From assembly GCA_023423275.1 (NCBI GenBank), contig JAFAFW010000042.1, positions 1 to 53,145 on the forward strand: a stretch of DNA of 53,145 bases, written 5' to 3'. Source of the DNA: Pseudomonadota bacterium (lineage in GTDB: Bacteria > Pseudomonadota > Alphaproteobacteria > Rhizobiales > Hyphomicrobiaceae). The notes under the pieces were generated by a model. The model had not been told where the DNA came from and ran no database searches. It saw only the letters and a list, made by a program, of their open reading frames with translations. Position numbers and translations under genes: made by a program. Of the stretch, positions 1-8,214 are shown in pieces (position 1 is the first letter of the stretch; each line of letters opens with the position of its first letter).

Positions 1-84
1 CAGCTTTCGATGGCCATCATCCGCGAGCTCAGTGAACGGCTCGAGCACGCCAACGAAAAGCTTGCGGCCGCCCGTGCCCACTGA
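1..84 (+). CDS. C-terminal fragment of a protein, possibly a cyclic-nucleotide-binding-domain protein
   Basis: An open frame enters from the left edge and ends at TGA 82-84, leaving 27 residues. The tail is one amphipathic helix containing RELSERLEHANEKLAAA. This resembles the closing helix of Crp-type cyclic-nucleotide-binding domains, but the fragment is too short to prove it. The following 0.7 kb is non-coding, so this gene is probably not part of the polysaccharide operon. The assignment to a family is an inference from one helix pattern only. Confidence 0.45.
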   Translation, partial: QLSMAIIRELSERLEHANEKLAAARAH

Positions 85-110
85 CCCTTTCGCTTGACGG
101 CCGGGAATAG

Positions 111-176
111 AAAAGGGTGCCTCGTCGGGGGGAGACCTAGAGGCACCCTCAAACCACCGATCGAGGTTAGGGGGCA
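111..176 (-). repeat. Structured module copy A (terminator-like hairpin plus conserved tail)
   Basis: GGGTGCCTC (115-123) pairs with GAGGCACCC (140-148), a perfect 9-bp stem. It is followed by AAACCACCGATCGA and a G-rich run. The same layout recurs at 318-381. Read on the minus strand, the stem is followed by TTTT (114-111), as in an intrinsic terminator, and the loop is C-rich (CTCCCCCC), like the anti-Shine-Dalgarno loops of many alphaproteobacterial small RNAs. The minus-strand reading is therefore preferred, but no clear minus-strand promoter was found. Confidence 0.5.
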
Positions 177-317
177 ATGACCAGTGGCCAGCGACGAAAC
201 GTACCCGCCCTAGATTAGTTCCTGCTCGGACGAGTTTCTGCAACCTTTGGTTGCTTTATGTGGCAAACCAGCAACACCAACTCTCCGGGTCGCTCGATGA
301 CCGACCCAAGACGCAAC

Positions 318-381
318 AAGGGGTGCTTCTCCGGCATGGCCGGGAAGTCACCCCTTGAACCACCGATCGATTGGGGGGCGC
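318..381 (-). repeat. Structured module copy B (long hairpin plus conserved tail)
   Basis: AAGGGGTG (318-325) pairs with CACCCCTT (349-356). Inside it CTTC (326-329) pairs with GAAG (344-347) and CCGGC (331-335) with GCCGG (339-343), closing on an ATG triloop. That is about 17 bp of nearly continuous stem. The tail GAACCACCGATCGA followed by a G-rich run matches copy A, which starts 206 bp upstream. On the minus strand the hairpin carries CTTCCC and is followed by a poor T tract (TTGTTG). The two copies look like a duplicated RNA or regulatory element. Confidence 0.5.
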
Positions 382-545
382 GACCGGAAGACAGCGGGAG
401 AACACGCCTGTCGCGGATTCGTTCCGATCACGAATGAATTACGCTGGACTCGAGGCTTTTTTGCAACATTAACGTCCTGCGTCGTGAGTCTGCTCCTCGT
501 AATTACACGCAAAGCGTGAATTTTCCGCCACCACCTCTATCTCGT

Positions 546-577
546 TATGATCACGTCTACGGGTCACTATGATCACG
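546..577. repeat. Direct repeat of TATGATCACG, 22 bp apart
   Basis: TATGATCACG occurs at 546-555 and again at 568-577. The copies are offset by 22 bp, about two helical turns, so a dimeric regulator could occupy both on one DNA face. They lie about 130 bp upstream of the promoter at 707-735. The regulator is unknown. Confidence 0.35.
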
Positions 578-706
578 GCCGCGGGCTGCGCGTCTTGAGG
601 CCTGCCTAAGAGGGCCATCCGCGGTTCGAAGCGCACTGAAAACCTGCCCTGCACCCACCCGTGTCTGGGCAAATCTGGTGCGTGCGCCCCCTTTCCGTGC
701 ACTTCA

Positions 707-735
707 TTGACAGATTGGTAAACGGTGATTATGAG
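707..735 (+). promoter_or_regulatory. Candidate sigma70-type promoter for the first polysaccharide gene
   Basis: A perfect -35 box TTGACA (707-712) is followed by a 17-base spacer and TATGAG (730-735) as a -10 element. Transcription would begin near 742, about 75 bases before the ATG at 818. The -10 box is only a moderate match. Confidence 0.5.
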
Positions 736-817
736 GTGAAACGTGGGCGGAGGGTGTGATCTTAAAGTGTTTTGCGTGTCCTGACGCCGCGTTCGTTATT
801 GAGCGTGTGAGTTTGTT

Positions 818-1543
818 ATGCGCGTTTCCACGTCGCCGCTGCGAAAGCATTTCGCGTTAAGGATACAATACTTCGACCCGGAGCTCATTTTACCGAGCCG
901 GTCCTTTTCTTCAGGTCATTTGCGTCGCGGCTGCCGGTTGCCGGCATGTCCTGACCCTCGGGTGACCTCATCAGAGACGCGCTATCAAATCAGCAAGCGT
1001 GCACTTGATGTCGCCGTGGCACTGCTTGCAGCCGCCCTTCTCTTTCCGGTGATCCTACTGACCGCGGTTCTCGTCGCCGCAGATGTCGGCATTCCCCTGA
1101 TTTTCCGGCAGGCTCGGCCCGGTCAGGGCGGGCAACCCATCATCGTCTACAAATTCCGCACCATGCGTCCGGGCGTCGATGGAGGCCGCAGGCTGACCGA
1201 AGCACAACGGACGTCCAGGATCGGTAAATTCCTGCGCGCCTTCCGGCTCGATGAGTTGCCGCAGCTCTATAATGTGCTGAAGGGTGACATGTCGCTTGTC
1301 GGACCGCGCCCCCTGCTCAGCGAGGATCAGCCGGATGACGCGGCGGTCAGACTGCGGGTTCGCCCTGGCATCACCGGGTGGGCCCAGATCAACGGCGGGC
1401 GCATCATTTCAACCGCCGAGAAGTCGAACCTGGATGCGTGGTACGTGCGCAACGCCTCTCTGAAACTCGACTTCATGATCCTGTTTCAAACTCTGAGAAT
1501 GTTGCTTGCCAACAATGTCGACCGCGTGCGGGCAAACACCTGA
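818..1543 (+). CDS. Undecaprenyl-phosphate sugar phosphotransferase (priming transferase, ExoY-like)
   Basis: This 241-residue protein belongs to the bacterial sugar transferase family, which moves a hexose-1-phosphate from a nucleotide sugar to undecaprenyl phosphate at the inner membrane to start a repeat unit. One transmembrane helix lies at about residues 63-88. The diagnostic KFRTM (112-116) and DELPQLYNVLKGDMSLVGPRP region (145-165) are intact. The catalytic core begins near residue 55. The first 50 residues are atypical, no ribosome-binding site precedes ATG 818, and GTG 962 is an alternative start. It is short, lacking the four-helix N-terminal part of WbaP/GumD types; a long-form homologue is at 24174-25595. 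Confidence 0.9.
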   Translation: MRVSTSPLRKHFALRIQYFDPELILPSRSFSSGHLRRGCRLPACPDPRVTSSETRYQISKRALDVAVALLAAALLFPVILLTAVLVAADVGIPLIFRQARPGQGGQPIIVYKFRTMRPGVDGGRRLTEAQRTSRIGKFLRAFRLDELPQLYNVLKGDMSLVGPRPLLSEDQPDDAAVRLRVRPGITGWAQINGGRIISTAEKSNLDAWYVRNASLKLDFMILFQTLRMLLANNVDRVRANT

Positions 1544-1754
1544 AGCCGCGGGGCGTCGGGCCTAAGGCATTGGGCCGCAAAGTGAAGGGGAGACGACCAA
1601 CCGTTCGGGCTGCGTTCATAATGCTGATGCTAGTTCTAACGGACACAGCGTGGACTTTTTGCCCAACCTTTGAAAAATCGGCTGGGCAGCAACATTCTTC
1701 TGACACATTTTTTGAAAGTAGCCGATAACATCTGACAGTCGCCGGAAGAGTGGC

Positions 1755-2807
1755 GTGACCTCGTCCGAGGTATCGTTTGGAGATCGTGAGTTGAACGCAC
1801 CATCGAGCAATTTTTCGCCCTCGCGCGACGCGGTTCGATCCGGCGAGCGCAAAACCGTCCTGGTTACAGGCGGCGCCGGGTTTCTCGGCTCGCACCTCAG
1901 CGACCGGCTGATCGACGCCGGCCACAATGTGATTTGTGCCGACAATCTCTTCACCGGCTCGAAGCAGAACATCGAGCACCTGCTTGGGCATCCCCGCTTC
2001 GAGTTCATGCGGCATGACGTGACACTGCCGCTCTACGTCGAAGCCGACGAGATCTACAATCTCGCCTGCCCGGCGTCACCGATCCATTACCAGCATGATC
2101 CCGTGCAGACGACGAAGACCAGCATCTACGGCGCAATCAACATGCTGGGCCTGGCGAAGCGCCTGCGTTGCCGGATCTTCCAGGCTTCGACGTCGGAGAT
2201 CTACGGCGACCCGGCGATCCATCCCCAGAGCGAGGACTACTGGGGTAACGTCAATCCGATCGGTCCGCGCGCATGCTATGACGAAGGCAAGCGCTGCGCC
2301 GAGACGCTGTTCTTCGATTATCACCGCCAGCACCGTATCGACATCAAGGTGGCGCGGATCTTCAATACCTACGGTCCGCGCATGCACCCCAACGACGGCC
2401 GCGTGGTGTCGAACTTTATCGTCCAGGCGCTGAAGGGCGATCCGATCACCATTTACGGCGAGGGTCAGCAGACCCGCGCGTTCTGCTACGTCGATGATCT
2501 GGTTGAGGGTTTCTTGCGTCTGATGGCTTCACCGAAGGACGTGACAGGGCCAATCAACCTCGGCAATCCGGGTGAATTCACGATCAAGCAGCTTGCAGAG
2601 CTGACGATCGAGCTGACGGGTTCCAAATCGCGCCTCGTCTACCTCCCGCTGCCGCAGGACGATCCCAAGCAGCGGCGCCCGGACATCACCCTGGCGCAGA
2701 CGCACCTCGACTGGAACCCGACCATCGCCTTGCGCGACGGCCTTCAAGAGACGATCGCGTACTTCGATAAGCTGCTCGTGAAGTCGGCTGTATTAGCCAG
2801 CGCTTAG
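1755..2807 (+). CDS. UDP-glucuronate decarboxylase (UDP-xylose synthase)
   Basis: This is a 350-residue extended SDR enzyme. It carries the NAD-binding GGAGFLG loop (39-45), a TSEIYG segment (146-151) and the catalytic Y175-x3-K179 (YDEGK). The segments YNLACPASPIHYQ and RIFNTYGPRMHPNDGR are typical of UDP-xylose synthases, which decarboxylate UDP-glucuronate to UDP-xylose. The GTG start at 1755 follows GGAAGAG (1744-1750) at good spacing; the 32 residues before the Rossmann fold are not conserved. A UDP-xylose supply fits the xylanase-like gene at 7094-8194 and suggests xylose in the polymer. The 211 bases upstream hold no recognisable gene. Confidence 0.93.
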   Translation: MTSSEVSFGDRELNAPSSNFSPSRDAVRSGERKTVLVTGGAGFLGSHLSDRLIDAGHNVICADNLFTGSKQNIEHLLGHPRFEFMRHDVTLPLYVEADEIYNLACPASPIHYQHDPVQTTKTSIYGAINMLGLAKRLRCRIFQASTSEIYGDPAIHPQSEDYWGNVNPIGPRACYDEGKRCAETLFFDYHRQHRIDIKVARIFNTYGPRMHPNDGRVVSNFIVQALKGDPITIYGEGQQTRAFCYVDDLVEGFLRLMASPKDVTGPINLGNPGEFTIKQLAELTIELTGSKSRLVYLPLPQDDPKQRRPDITLAQTHLDWNPTIALRDGLQETIAYFDKLLVKSAVLASA

Positions 2808-2828
2808 GCAGCTCGTCCGGAACGCTCG

Positions 2829-4457
2829 ATGCCCGATGACGGCTCATCCCGAACATGTGCCGTCTCGGGCGCTTATGCCTATCATTATGCCGCCAACCCG
2901 GTAGGTGCGAGAGAGAGCGTTCGCGCCACGGAAGCGCTGCCAGCGGGATCCGGCATCTACTCCGAATGGACGTCCATCGATGGGCGTATTGCGTTGTCGG
3001 CGACCGGAGCCGCGATCGCCATCACCCGCAGGGCATCGGTCTCCCCCTCCTCCAGCGCGCTGGTTTCCTCAAGTCCGGCCGTCATCGGCAATGAAGATGC
3101 TGACTGCGATGGCGAGACCTTATTTCACGTCACCTGGAATAGCCTCAAACGCGAGTTGCTCATCAAAGCGGGCGTCCATCCGCTCTTCTACTGGGATGAC
3201 GGCTGGACCTTTCGCTTTGCCGGCACGCGCGATGATCTGCTGCAACGCGATGGTATCCGCACATTGCCCGCGCATCGGCGGCTGGTCATCGGCCCGCAGG
3301 GCGTGAAGGTCGACGTTGCCCGGCCGACCTTGTTCTCCGCACGCAAGCGATTGGGGCCAAAGGCAGGCCTCAACGTACTGGCCCTCGTCACGGATGCGTT
3401 CGGCGGTCAAGGTGGCATCGCCCGCTACAATCGGGATTTTCTCAACGCAATGGGCTCGACCGAAGCGATCTCGCAGGTCACCATCCTTCCGCGATACGCG
3501 GGCGAGGTTGTTGAAGATCTCCCGCGGACACTCCAGCAAGTCTCCCCCGTTGCCGGGCGCTCCGCCTATAGCGTGGAAGCACTACGCCTCGCGGCGTCGC
3601 GATCCATCGACATGGTTTTCTGCGGGCATCTCTTCCAAGTCCCTCTTGGCCTGCTGATCTCGCGACTTCTCGGTGTCCCGCTCTGGCTGCAACTGCACGG
3701 CGTGGAAGCGTGGAAAGCTCCGCGGGTTGCAGCCAGGATCGCGGCGGCCCGGGCGGATCTCGTCACATCCGTCAGCCGCTATACCCGCGATCGGTTCCTG
3801 GAATGGGCGCCCCTGGATCCCGAGCGCGTGCGTATCCTGCCCAACACGTACAGATCCCGTTACACGCCGGGTCCAAAACCGGCTTCCCTCCTGAACGCCC
3901 TCGGCGTGGCGGGACGAAAGATCATCATCACCGTTTCCCGTCTGAGCGCATCGGAGCGTTATAAGGGTCACGATGAAATTATCGCCGCCCTGCCCGGTGT
4001 TCTCGAGCGTTGTCCCGAGGCCGTCTATCTCATCGTCGGCGATGGGGACAATCGGCAACGCCTGGAGCACGTCGCGGCCGGCAGCGGCGTGGGCGAGCGT
4101 GTGATCTTCGCCGGACACGTCGAAGACCACCAGCTCCTCGACTATTACCGCCTTGCAGATGTCTTCGCGATGCCGAGCACCGGCGAGGGGTTCGGGATTG
4201 TCTATCTTGAAGCCGCGGCGACGGGTCTTCCCGTCATCGCTGGAAACATCGACGGAAGCGTCGACGCGCTGGCCGATGGTGCGATCGGCACGCTCATCAA
4301 TCCACGAAGTCAAACCGAATTGACGGATGCGCTCGTCCAGGCCCTGCGCGGCGATCTGCGACCTGCTGCCACGCCTGAACGCTTTACCCGAGAGAATTTT
4401 GTCCGTCACGTTCATGCGATCGTGGTCGCTCTGGCGGAAAAGCAATCCCTGGCTTGA
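2829..4457 (+). CDS. GT4-family glycosyltransferase with a long unrecognised N-terminal extension
   Basis: The C-terminal two thirds (from about residue 180) is a GT-B retaining glycosyltransferase. It has a glycine-rich donor start (FGGQGGIARYNRDF, about 191-204) and the GT4 E-x7-E signature EGFGIVYLE (453-461). It probably adds one sugar to the lipid-linked repeat on the cytosolic face. The first 180 residues match nothing I recognise and include a Ser/Ala-rich stretch. The ATG at 2829 has a poor ribosome-binding site, so an internal start is possible. The gene begins 21 bases after the UDP-xylose synthase and is probably co-transcribed with it. Donor and acceptor are unknown. Confidence 0.8.
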   Translation: MPDDGSSRTCAVSGAYAYHYAANPVGARESVRATEALPAGSGIYSEWTSIDGRIALSATGAAIAITRRASVSPSSSALVSSSPAVIGNEDADCDGETLFHVTWNSLKRELLIKAGVHPLFYWDDGWTFRFAGTRDDLLQRDGIRTLPAHRRLVIGPQGVKVDVARPTLFSARKRLGPKAGLNVLALVTDAFGGQGGIARYNRDFLNAMGSTEAISQVTILPRYAGEVVEDLPRTLQQVSPVAGRSAYSVEALRLAASRSIDMVFCGHLFQVPLGLLISRLLGVPLWLQLHGVEAWKAPRVAARIAAARADLVTSVSRYTRDRFLEWAPLDPERVRILPNTYRSRYTPGPKPASLLNALGVAGRKIIITVSRLSASERYKGHDEIIAALPGVLERCPEAVYLIVGDGDNRQRLEHVAAGSGVGERVIFAGHVEDHQLLDYYRLADVFAMPSTGEGFGIVYLEAAATGLPVIAGNIDGSVDALADGAIGTLINPRSQTELTDALVQALRGDLRPAATPERFTRENFVRHVHAIVVALAEKQSLA

Positions 4458-4591
4458 AACCCCAGCGCTTTGAGGATCGCGGCGCAAAGCCCGCTTGGTG
4501 CGTCATAAACCAAATTCGCTGCTTATCGTTGTTCAGCCAACGATTTGGATTAGAAGGAAAGTCGCCTCTGGCTTTATTTCATCTGGACTGA

Positions 4592-5722
4592 TTGGATCCC
4601 GTGCTGACAAGGCCCGAAACCATCGAGCAATCGGCCCCCGAGATTGATCTTGGGTGGATTTTCGCTGTTTGCTTTGAACGCTGGCGCACGATCGCCGGCA
4701 CAACCGTGATCGTCGCACTCCTCGCTCTGGTGTACGCGTTTCTGGCTCCGCCGATCTACCGGGCGACCGGGAAAATCGTCATCGACCCGCGCCCCCAGAG
4801 AATTCTAGCTTCGGAAGAGGTTTTGCCCGGGCTGACGTCCGATGCCTCGGCGATCGAAACGCAGGTCCAGCTCATCGCATCCGGAAGCGTCGCCGAACGC
4901 GTTCTCCGAGAGATCGATGGGCGATCGGCAGAGCAGCGGTTTACCGATCTTCAGGTGCGCGATTTCCTGTCCAATCTCGTCGTCGCCCGCCGTGGCCTGA
5001 CGTATGTGGTCGACGTGACGTATTCGGCGCGCGACCCCATGCGCGCAGCCGATATCGCCAATCGGGTAGCACGCGCCTACATCGCCGAAGAAGCGCAGGC
5101 GGGGACCGAAGCCGCGACCAAGGCCAATGAATGGCTGCAGGATCGCGTGAAAACACTCGGCCCCAAGCTCATGGCGCTGGAGAAGGAGATCCAGGAATAT
5201 CGGCTCTCCAATAACCTGATTGCCATCGGCGATCAGTCGCTCAGCGAGCGCAATATCGCTGATTACATCGCGCAGCTCGGTCTTGCTCGCGCGGCCGCCG
5301 CCGAGGCAGAGGCTGCCCTCAAGATCGACAGATCAAAAAGCGCCGTCTCTCTGCAATCCCAGGATGTCTTCGAAATCGCCAAGGCAAAGGTGGCGATCAT
5401 GGAGCAAGGGCTGCAGTCTCTCACGGCCGAACTCGGCACAAACCGACTTCGGGACATCGAGCTGCAGAACATGTTGCGTGAAGCCGCAGCGATGAAAACC
5501 CTCTACGAGTCGCTGCTCAAGCGGCAAACCGAGACGGATACGCAGCAGAAGCTATCCATTGTGAATGCCCGTCTCGTGGAAGAGGCCCTGCCTCCGACCT
5601 ATGCTTATTGGCCGAGAAAATCCATCCTGCTTGCCGCCGGCCTGTTCGTCGGGTTCACTTGCGGCGTCTTCTGGGTGATCTTTCGCGAGTATTTTCAAAC
5701 GCGGTCGAAGCCGCTCGCATGA
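4592..5722 (+). CDS. Wzz/GumC-like polysaccharide co-polymerase without kinase domain
   Basis: The 376-residue protein has the topology of chain-length regulators. A cytosolic N-terminus is followed by a transmembrane helix at about 34-52 and the Wzz-type start of the periplasmic domain (PPIYRATGKIVIDPRPQ). A long helical periplasmic section follows, then a PPTYAYWPRK segment before the second helix at about 344-364. It ends 12 residues later, so the BY-kinase domain of ExoP-type proteins is absent, and no separate kinase gene was found in the window. The start is TTG 4592 or GTG 4601. The 134-base leader holds a weak GCTTTG/CAAAGC hairpin (4467-4490). Confidence 0.88.
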   Translation: MDPVLTRPETIEQSAPEIDLGWIFAVCFERWRTIAGTTVIVALLALVYAFLAPPIYRATGKIVIDPRPQRILASEEVLPGLTSDASAIETQVQLIASGSVAERVLREIDGRSAEQRFTDLQVRDFLSNLVVARRGLTYVVDVTYSARDPMRAADIANRVARAYIAEEAQAGTEAATKANEWLQDRVKTLGPKLMALEKEIQEYRLSNNLIAIGDQSLSERNIADYIAQLGLARAAAAEAEAALKIDRSKSAVSLQSQDVFEIAKAKVAIMEQGLQSLTAELGTNRLRDIELQNMLREAAAMKTLYESLLKRQTETDTQQKLSIVNARLVEEALPPTYAYWPRKSILLAAGLFVGFTCGVFWVIFREYFQTRSKPLA

Positions 5723-5756
5723 ACTCAATCGCTAGCGCGGAGCGCTGTCCTTATTC

Positions 5757-7094
5757 ATGCGCAAGACCCTTCTTTATTCGGTACTCGATCAGGCGGCCCT
5801 GAGCGCTTTCAATTTCGTTCTTGCTCTCCTGCTCATCAGGTACTGGGGTGATCGCCCCGAACTCTTCGGCACCTACTCGGTTGTCACGGCGGGTGCGTTG
5901 ACTCTCATTTCGGTTCAAAACGCACTGATCCTGAGCCATATGACGGTTCTGCGTCCCAGGATGTCGAGTGAACAGCAAGAGACAGCTCTGCTCTCGATGT
6001 TCTGGAGCGCGAATGCGGTGCTTACGATCGCAGCAATGATCGTCACATTCGTAATCACAGCTCTCGCATCCGACGGTGCGAATCCTATGCTTGGCCTCGC
6101 CGCGGCTCTGTATGTCGGAGCGACCTTGATCCGGGAATATACCCGCAATTATCACTTTTCATTTTTCAACGCGATCGCCGTGCTCAATCTGGATGCGCTG
6201 TCCCTGGCGCTCAGCACGCTTGCCATTGCCGTCGTCTGGTACACACAGCCCGCCGTTACACTGGATGCCCTCCTCATCATTTTGGGCGTATCGGCATTTG
6301 TTGCGTCAATTCCTGCAATCCTTCCACATCGGGCACGCTTCCGCCTTTCATTCGACGGGGATGCGCGAGGCACCTATCGGACCGTGTGGCGTGACCAGTC
6401 GCGTTGGGCGCTTCTGAGCGTTCTGTCGACCGAATTTCAGAATCGCGGCTATGTGTTCGTCGTCGCCCTGGCCTTTGGAACGACTTATGTCGCGCTGCTC
6501 CAAGCTGCCGCGCTCTTGTTCCGGCCCGTACAGCTTCTCATTCACGCCTGGGGACGACTTGCGCGCGCGATCCAATCCGAGCATTTCGCCGCAATGCGAT
6601 ACGCCGAAGCGCGCAAATTCACTTGGCTCAGTCTTGCTGCATTTGCCGTGATCTATGTTTTGTTCATCGTGGCACTCGCCGCTGCGTGGCCTCTGATCAA
6701 AGCCAACATCTTCCCGTCTTCTTTTAGCGATCTCGAAATGACCATTGTTCTTTGGTCCATCGTGACCGCCATTTCGATCGTGTCCGGCGTATTCAGTCTC
6801 GAGATGCAGTGCATGATAAAGTTCCGCGAGTTGAGCTATGCCGCAATGGCTGGCGCGTGCGCCTGCGCCTGCGTCCTCGCCCTATCGGTCATCATCGGTG
6901 ATTTCCGCGGTTCGGTGCTCGCCGTCATCGCCGGCAACGTTACCGTACTTGCGATCATCGCCTGGGTAGTCGTGAGTTCCGATAAAGACATGGCCGCGCA
7001 GCCCGACAATGTCGATGCGGAACATGCATCCGTGGATGTGCCATTTCCACCGCTCTCATCTGCCAACGCTGTGACAGGCAAGGGGCGGAGTTGA
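5757..7094 (+). CDS. Wzx-like polysaccharide flippase (multi-pass membrane protein)
   Basis: This 445-residue protein is almost entirely hydrophobic helices, with about 11-12 predicted by eye. The N-terminal pattern (DQAALSAFNFVLALLLIRYW) is that of polysaccharide transporters of the MOP superfamily. Position supports export of lipid-linked repeat units: it follows the co-polymerase gene and its stop overlaps the next start (TGATG at 7092-7096). The hydrophilic tail from about residue 425 is disordered. No catalytic motif exists to prove the assignment; it rests on topology, length and locus. Confidence 0.78.
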   Translation: MRKTLLYSVLDQAALSAFNFVLALLLIRYWGDRPELFGTYSVVTAGALTLISVQNALILSHMTVLRPRMSSEQQETALLSMFWSANAVLTIAAMIVTFVITALASDGANPMLGLAAALYVGATLIREYTRNYHFSFFNAIAVLNLDALSLALSTLAIAVVWYTQPAVTLDALLIILGVSAFVASIPAILPHRARFRLSFDGDARGTYRTVWRDQSRWALLSVLSTEFQNRGYVFVVALAFGTTYVALLQAAALLFRPVQLLIHAWGRLARAIQSEHFAAMRYAEARKFTWLSLAAFAVIYVLFIVALAAAWPLIKANIFPSSFSDLEMTIVLWSIVTAISIVSGVFSLEMQCMIKFRELSYAAMAGACACACVLALSVIIGDFRGSVLAVIAGNVTVLAIIAWVVVSSDKDMAAQPDNVDAEHASVDVPFPPLSSANAVTGKGRS

Positions 7095-8194
7095 TGCAAT
7101 TTGACCGACGCAGCCTGCTCATGGGCGGACCAGCGGCTCTTCTGGCGACCGCATCGCCGAGCCTCGCGAGCACCTCGGATCGTCCGGCCCTTCGCACGCT
7201 TGCTGCCCAAAAGGGACTGATCATCGGCTCGGCGATGGCCGCAACCGAGCTGAACACCGAGGATCGCGCGTTGTTTGCCGCTGAGTTGAGTGGCATCACC
7301 CCCGAGAACGCCTTGAAGATGTCGTCGCTTCGTCCGACGCGCGATGTCTGGCGCTTCGCGCAGGCCGATGCGATCGTGGATTTTGCGACCAAGGCGGGCC
7401 TTCGCGTGCGCGGGCACACTCTGATCTGGAACAACGATCAGCAGCCTAAATGGATCGCCTCATTGTCCGAGCCGGCCCTGATTGCAGCGATGCAGGAACA
7501 TATCGAGCGCACCATCACCAGATATGCCGACCGCATTCGGGTGTGGGACGTCATCAACGAACCCATCGGGGAAAAGCAGGTCGGCAAACTTTCTCTACGC
7601 GACGGACCGTTTCTCGCCAGACTTGGTCCTCGCTATATCGCGCGAAGTTTCCGAATGGCACGTGCGGTTTCTCCCTCCGCGAAACTCGTCCTGAATGAAA
7701 CCCACACGGAGCGCGGAGATCGCTACGGCGAAACGTTCCGGCGCAACCTGCTACTGCTCATCGACCAGCTCCAGGACCAGGGCGTGCCGCTGGACGGCGT
7801 GGGCTTGCAAGGTCATCTGCGCTCTGATGTCTCTTTCAATCCGGACACGTTCGCTGCGTTTCTCGACCAGATTGAAAAACGCAAACTCTTCATCGAAATC
7901 ACCGAGCTCGACGTCAACGACATCAGCTATCCCGACGATATCGAGGCACGCGACCGGGCTGTGGCCGGACTTTATCGCGACTATCTGACGATTGCCCTCG
8001 CCAATCGCGCCGTGAAGAGCCTCACGTTCTGGCAACTCGGAGACAAGGAGAGTTGGTACTTTGCCAACTCTATCCATCAGAACCCAGGCGCTCTCCGCCG
8101 GCCGCGGCCATTGCTCTTTGATCTGCGGATGCGCCCGAAACCGGCTCTATTCACCGTCCTCGACGCTCTGCGCAATATGCCGTCCAGGGGATAG
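7094..8194 (+). CDS. GH10 family endo-1,4-beta-xylanase-like hydrolase, exported
   Basis: This 366-residue glycoside hydrolase family 10 protein has the acid/base glutamate in VWDVINEP (E156) and the nucleophile glutamate in ITELDV (E271). RGHTLIW and the substrate-binding W of FWQLGD are also present. The N-terminus FDRRSLLMGG with an alanine-rich stretch to about residue 26 looks like a Tat- or Sec-type export signal. ATG 7094 follows AGGGGCGGAG and overlaps the flippase stop; a TTG one codon earlier is also possible. Known GH10 enzymes cut beta-1,4-xylan. Here, beside a UDP-xylose synthase, it probably trims the exported polymer. Confidence 0.92.
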   Translation: MQFDRRSLLMGGPAALLATASPSLASTSDRPALRTLAAQKGLIIGSAMAATELNTEDRALFAAELSGITPENALKMSSLRPTRDVWRFAQADAIVDFATKAGLRVRGHTLIWNNDQQPKWIASLSEPALIAAMQEHIERTITRYADRIRVWDVINEPIGEKQVGKLSLRDGPFLARLGPRYIARSFRMARAVSPSAKLVLNETHTERGDRYGETFRRNLLLLIDQLQDQGVPLDGVGLQGHLRSDVSFNPDTFAAFLDQIEKRKLFIEITELDVNDISYPDDIEARDRAVAGLYRDYLTIALANRAVKSLTFWQLGDKESWYFANSIHQNPGALRRPRPLLFDLRMRPKPALFTVLDALRNMPSRG

Positions 8195-8214
8195 ATCCGG
8201 AATACGGGGAAAGA

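Larger units (their letters stand above)
85..817. other. Long non-coding control region upstream of the polysaccharide locus
   Basis: No convincing protein-coding frame occupies these 733 bases; the open frames seen lack recognisable protein features. The region holds two related hairpin modules (111-176 and 318-381) and a small GCAACC-TTT-GGTTGC hairpin at 240-254. It also has a small CACGC-AAA-GCGTG hairpin at 506-518, a TATGATCACG direct repeat at 546-577 and a good sigma70-like promoter at 707-735. The density of structure suggests regulated transcription of the downstream locus, one or two small RNAs, or both. Confidence 0.6.

Noticed and set aside
240..260. GCAACC-TTT-GGTTGC hairpin as a terminator of the left-edge gene
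   Set aside because: Only six base pairs, a weak T tract and 155 bases past the stop; not enough to call a terminator.
469..702. Minus-strand open frame of 77 codons in the leader region
   Set aside because: No recognisable domain, no ribosome site, Arg- and His-rich composition typical of non-coding GC-rich DNA; it crosses the repeat at 546-577.
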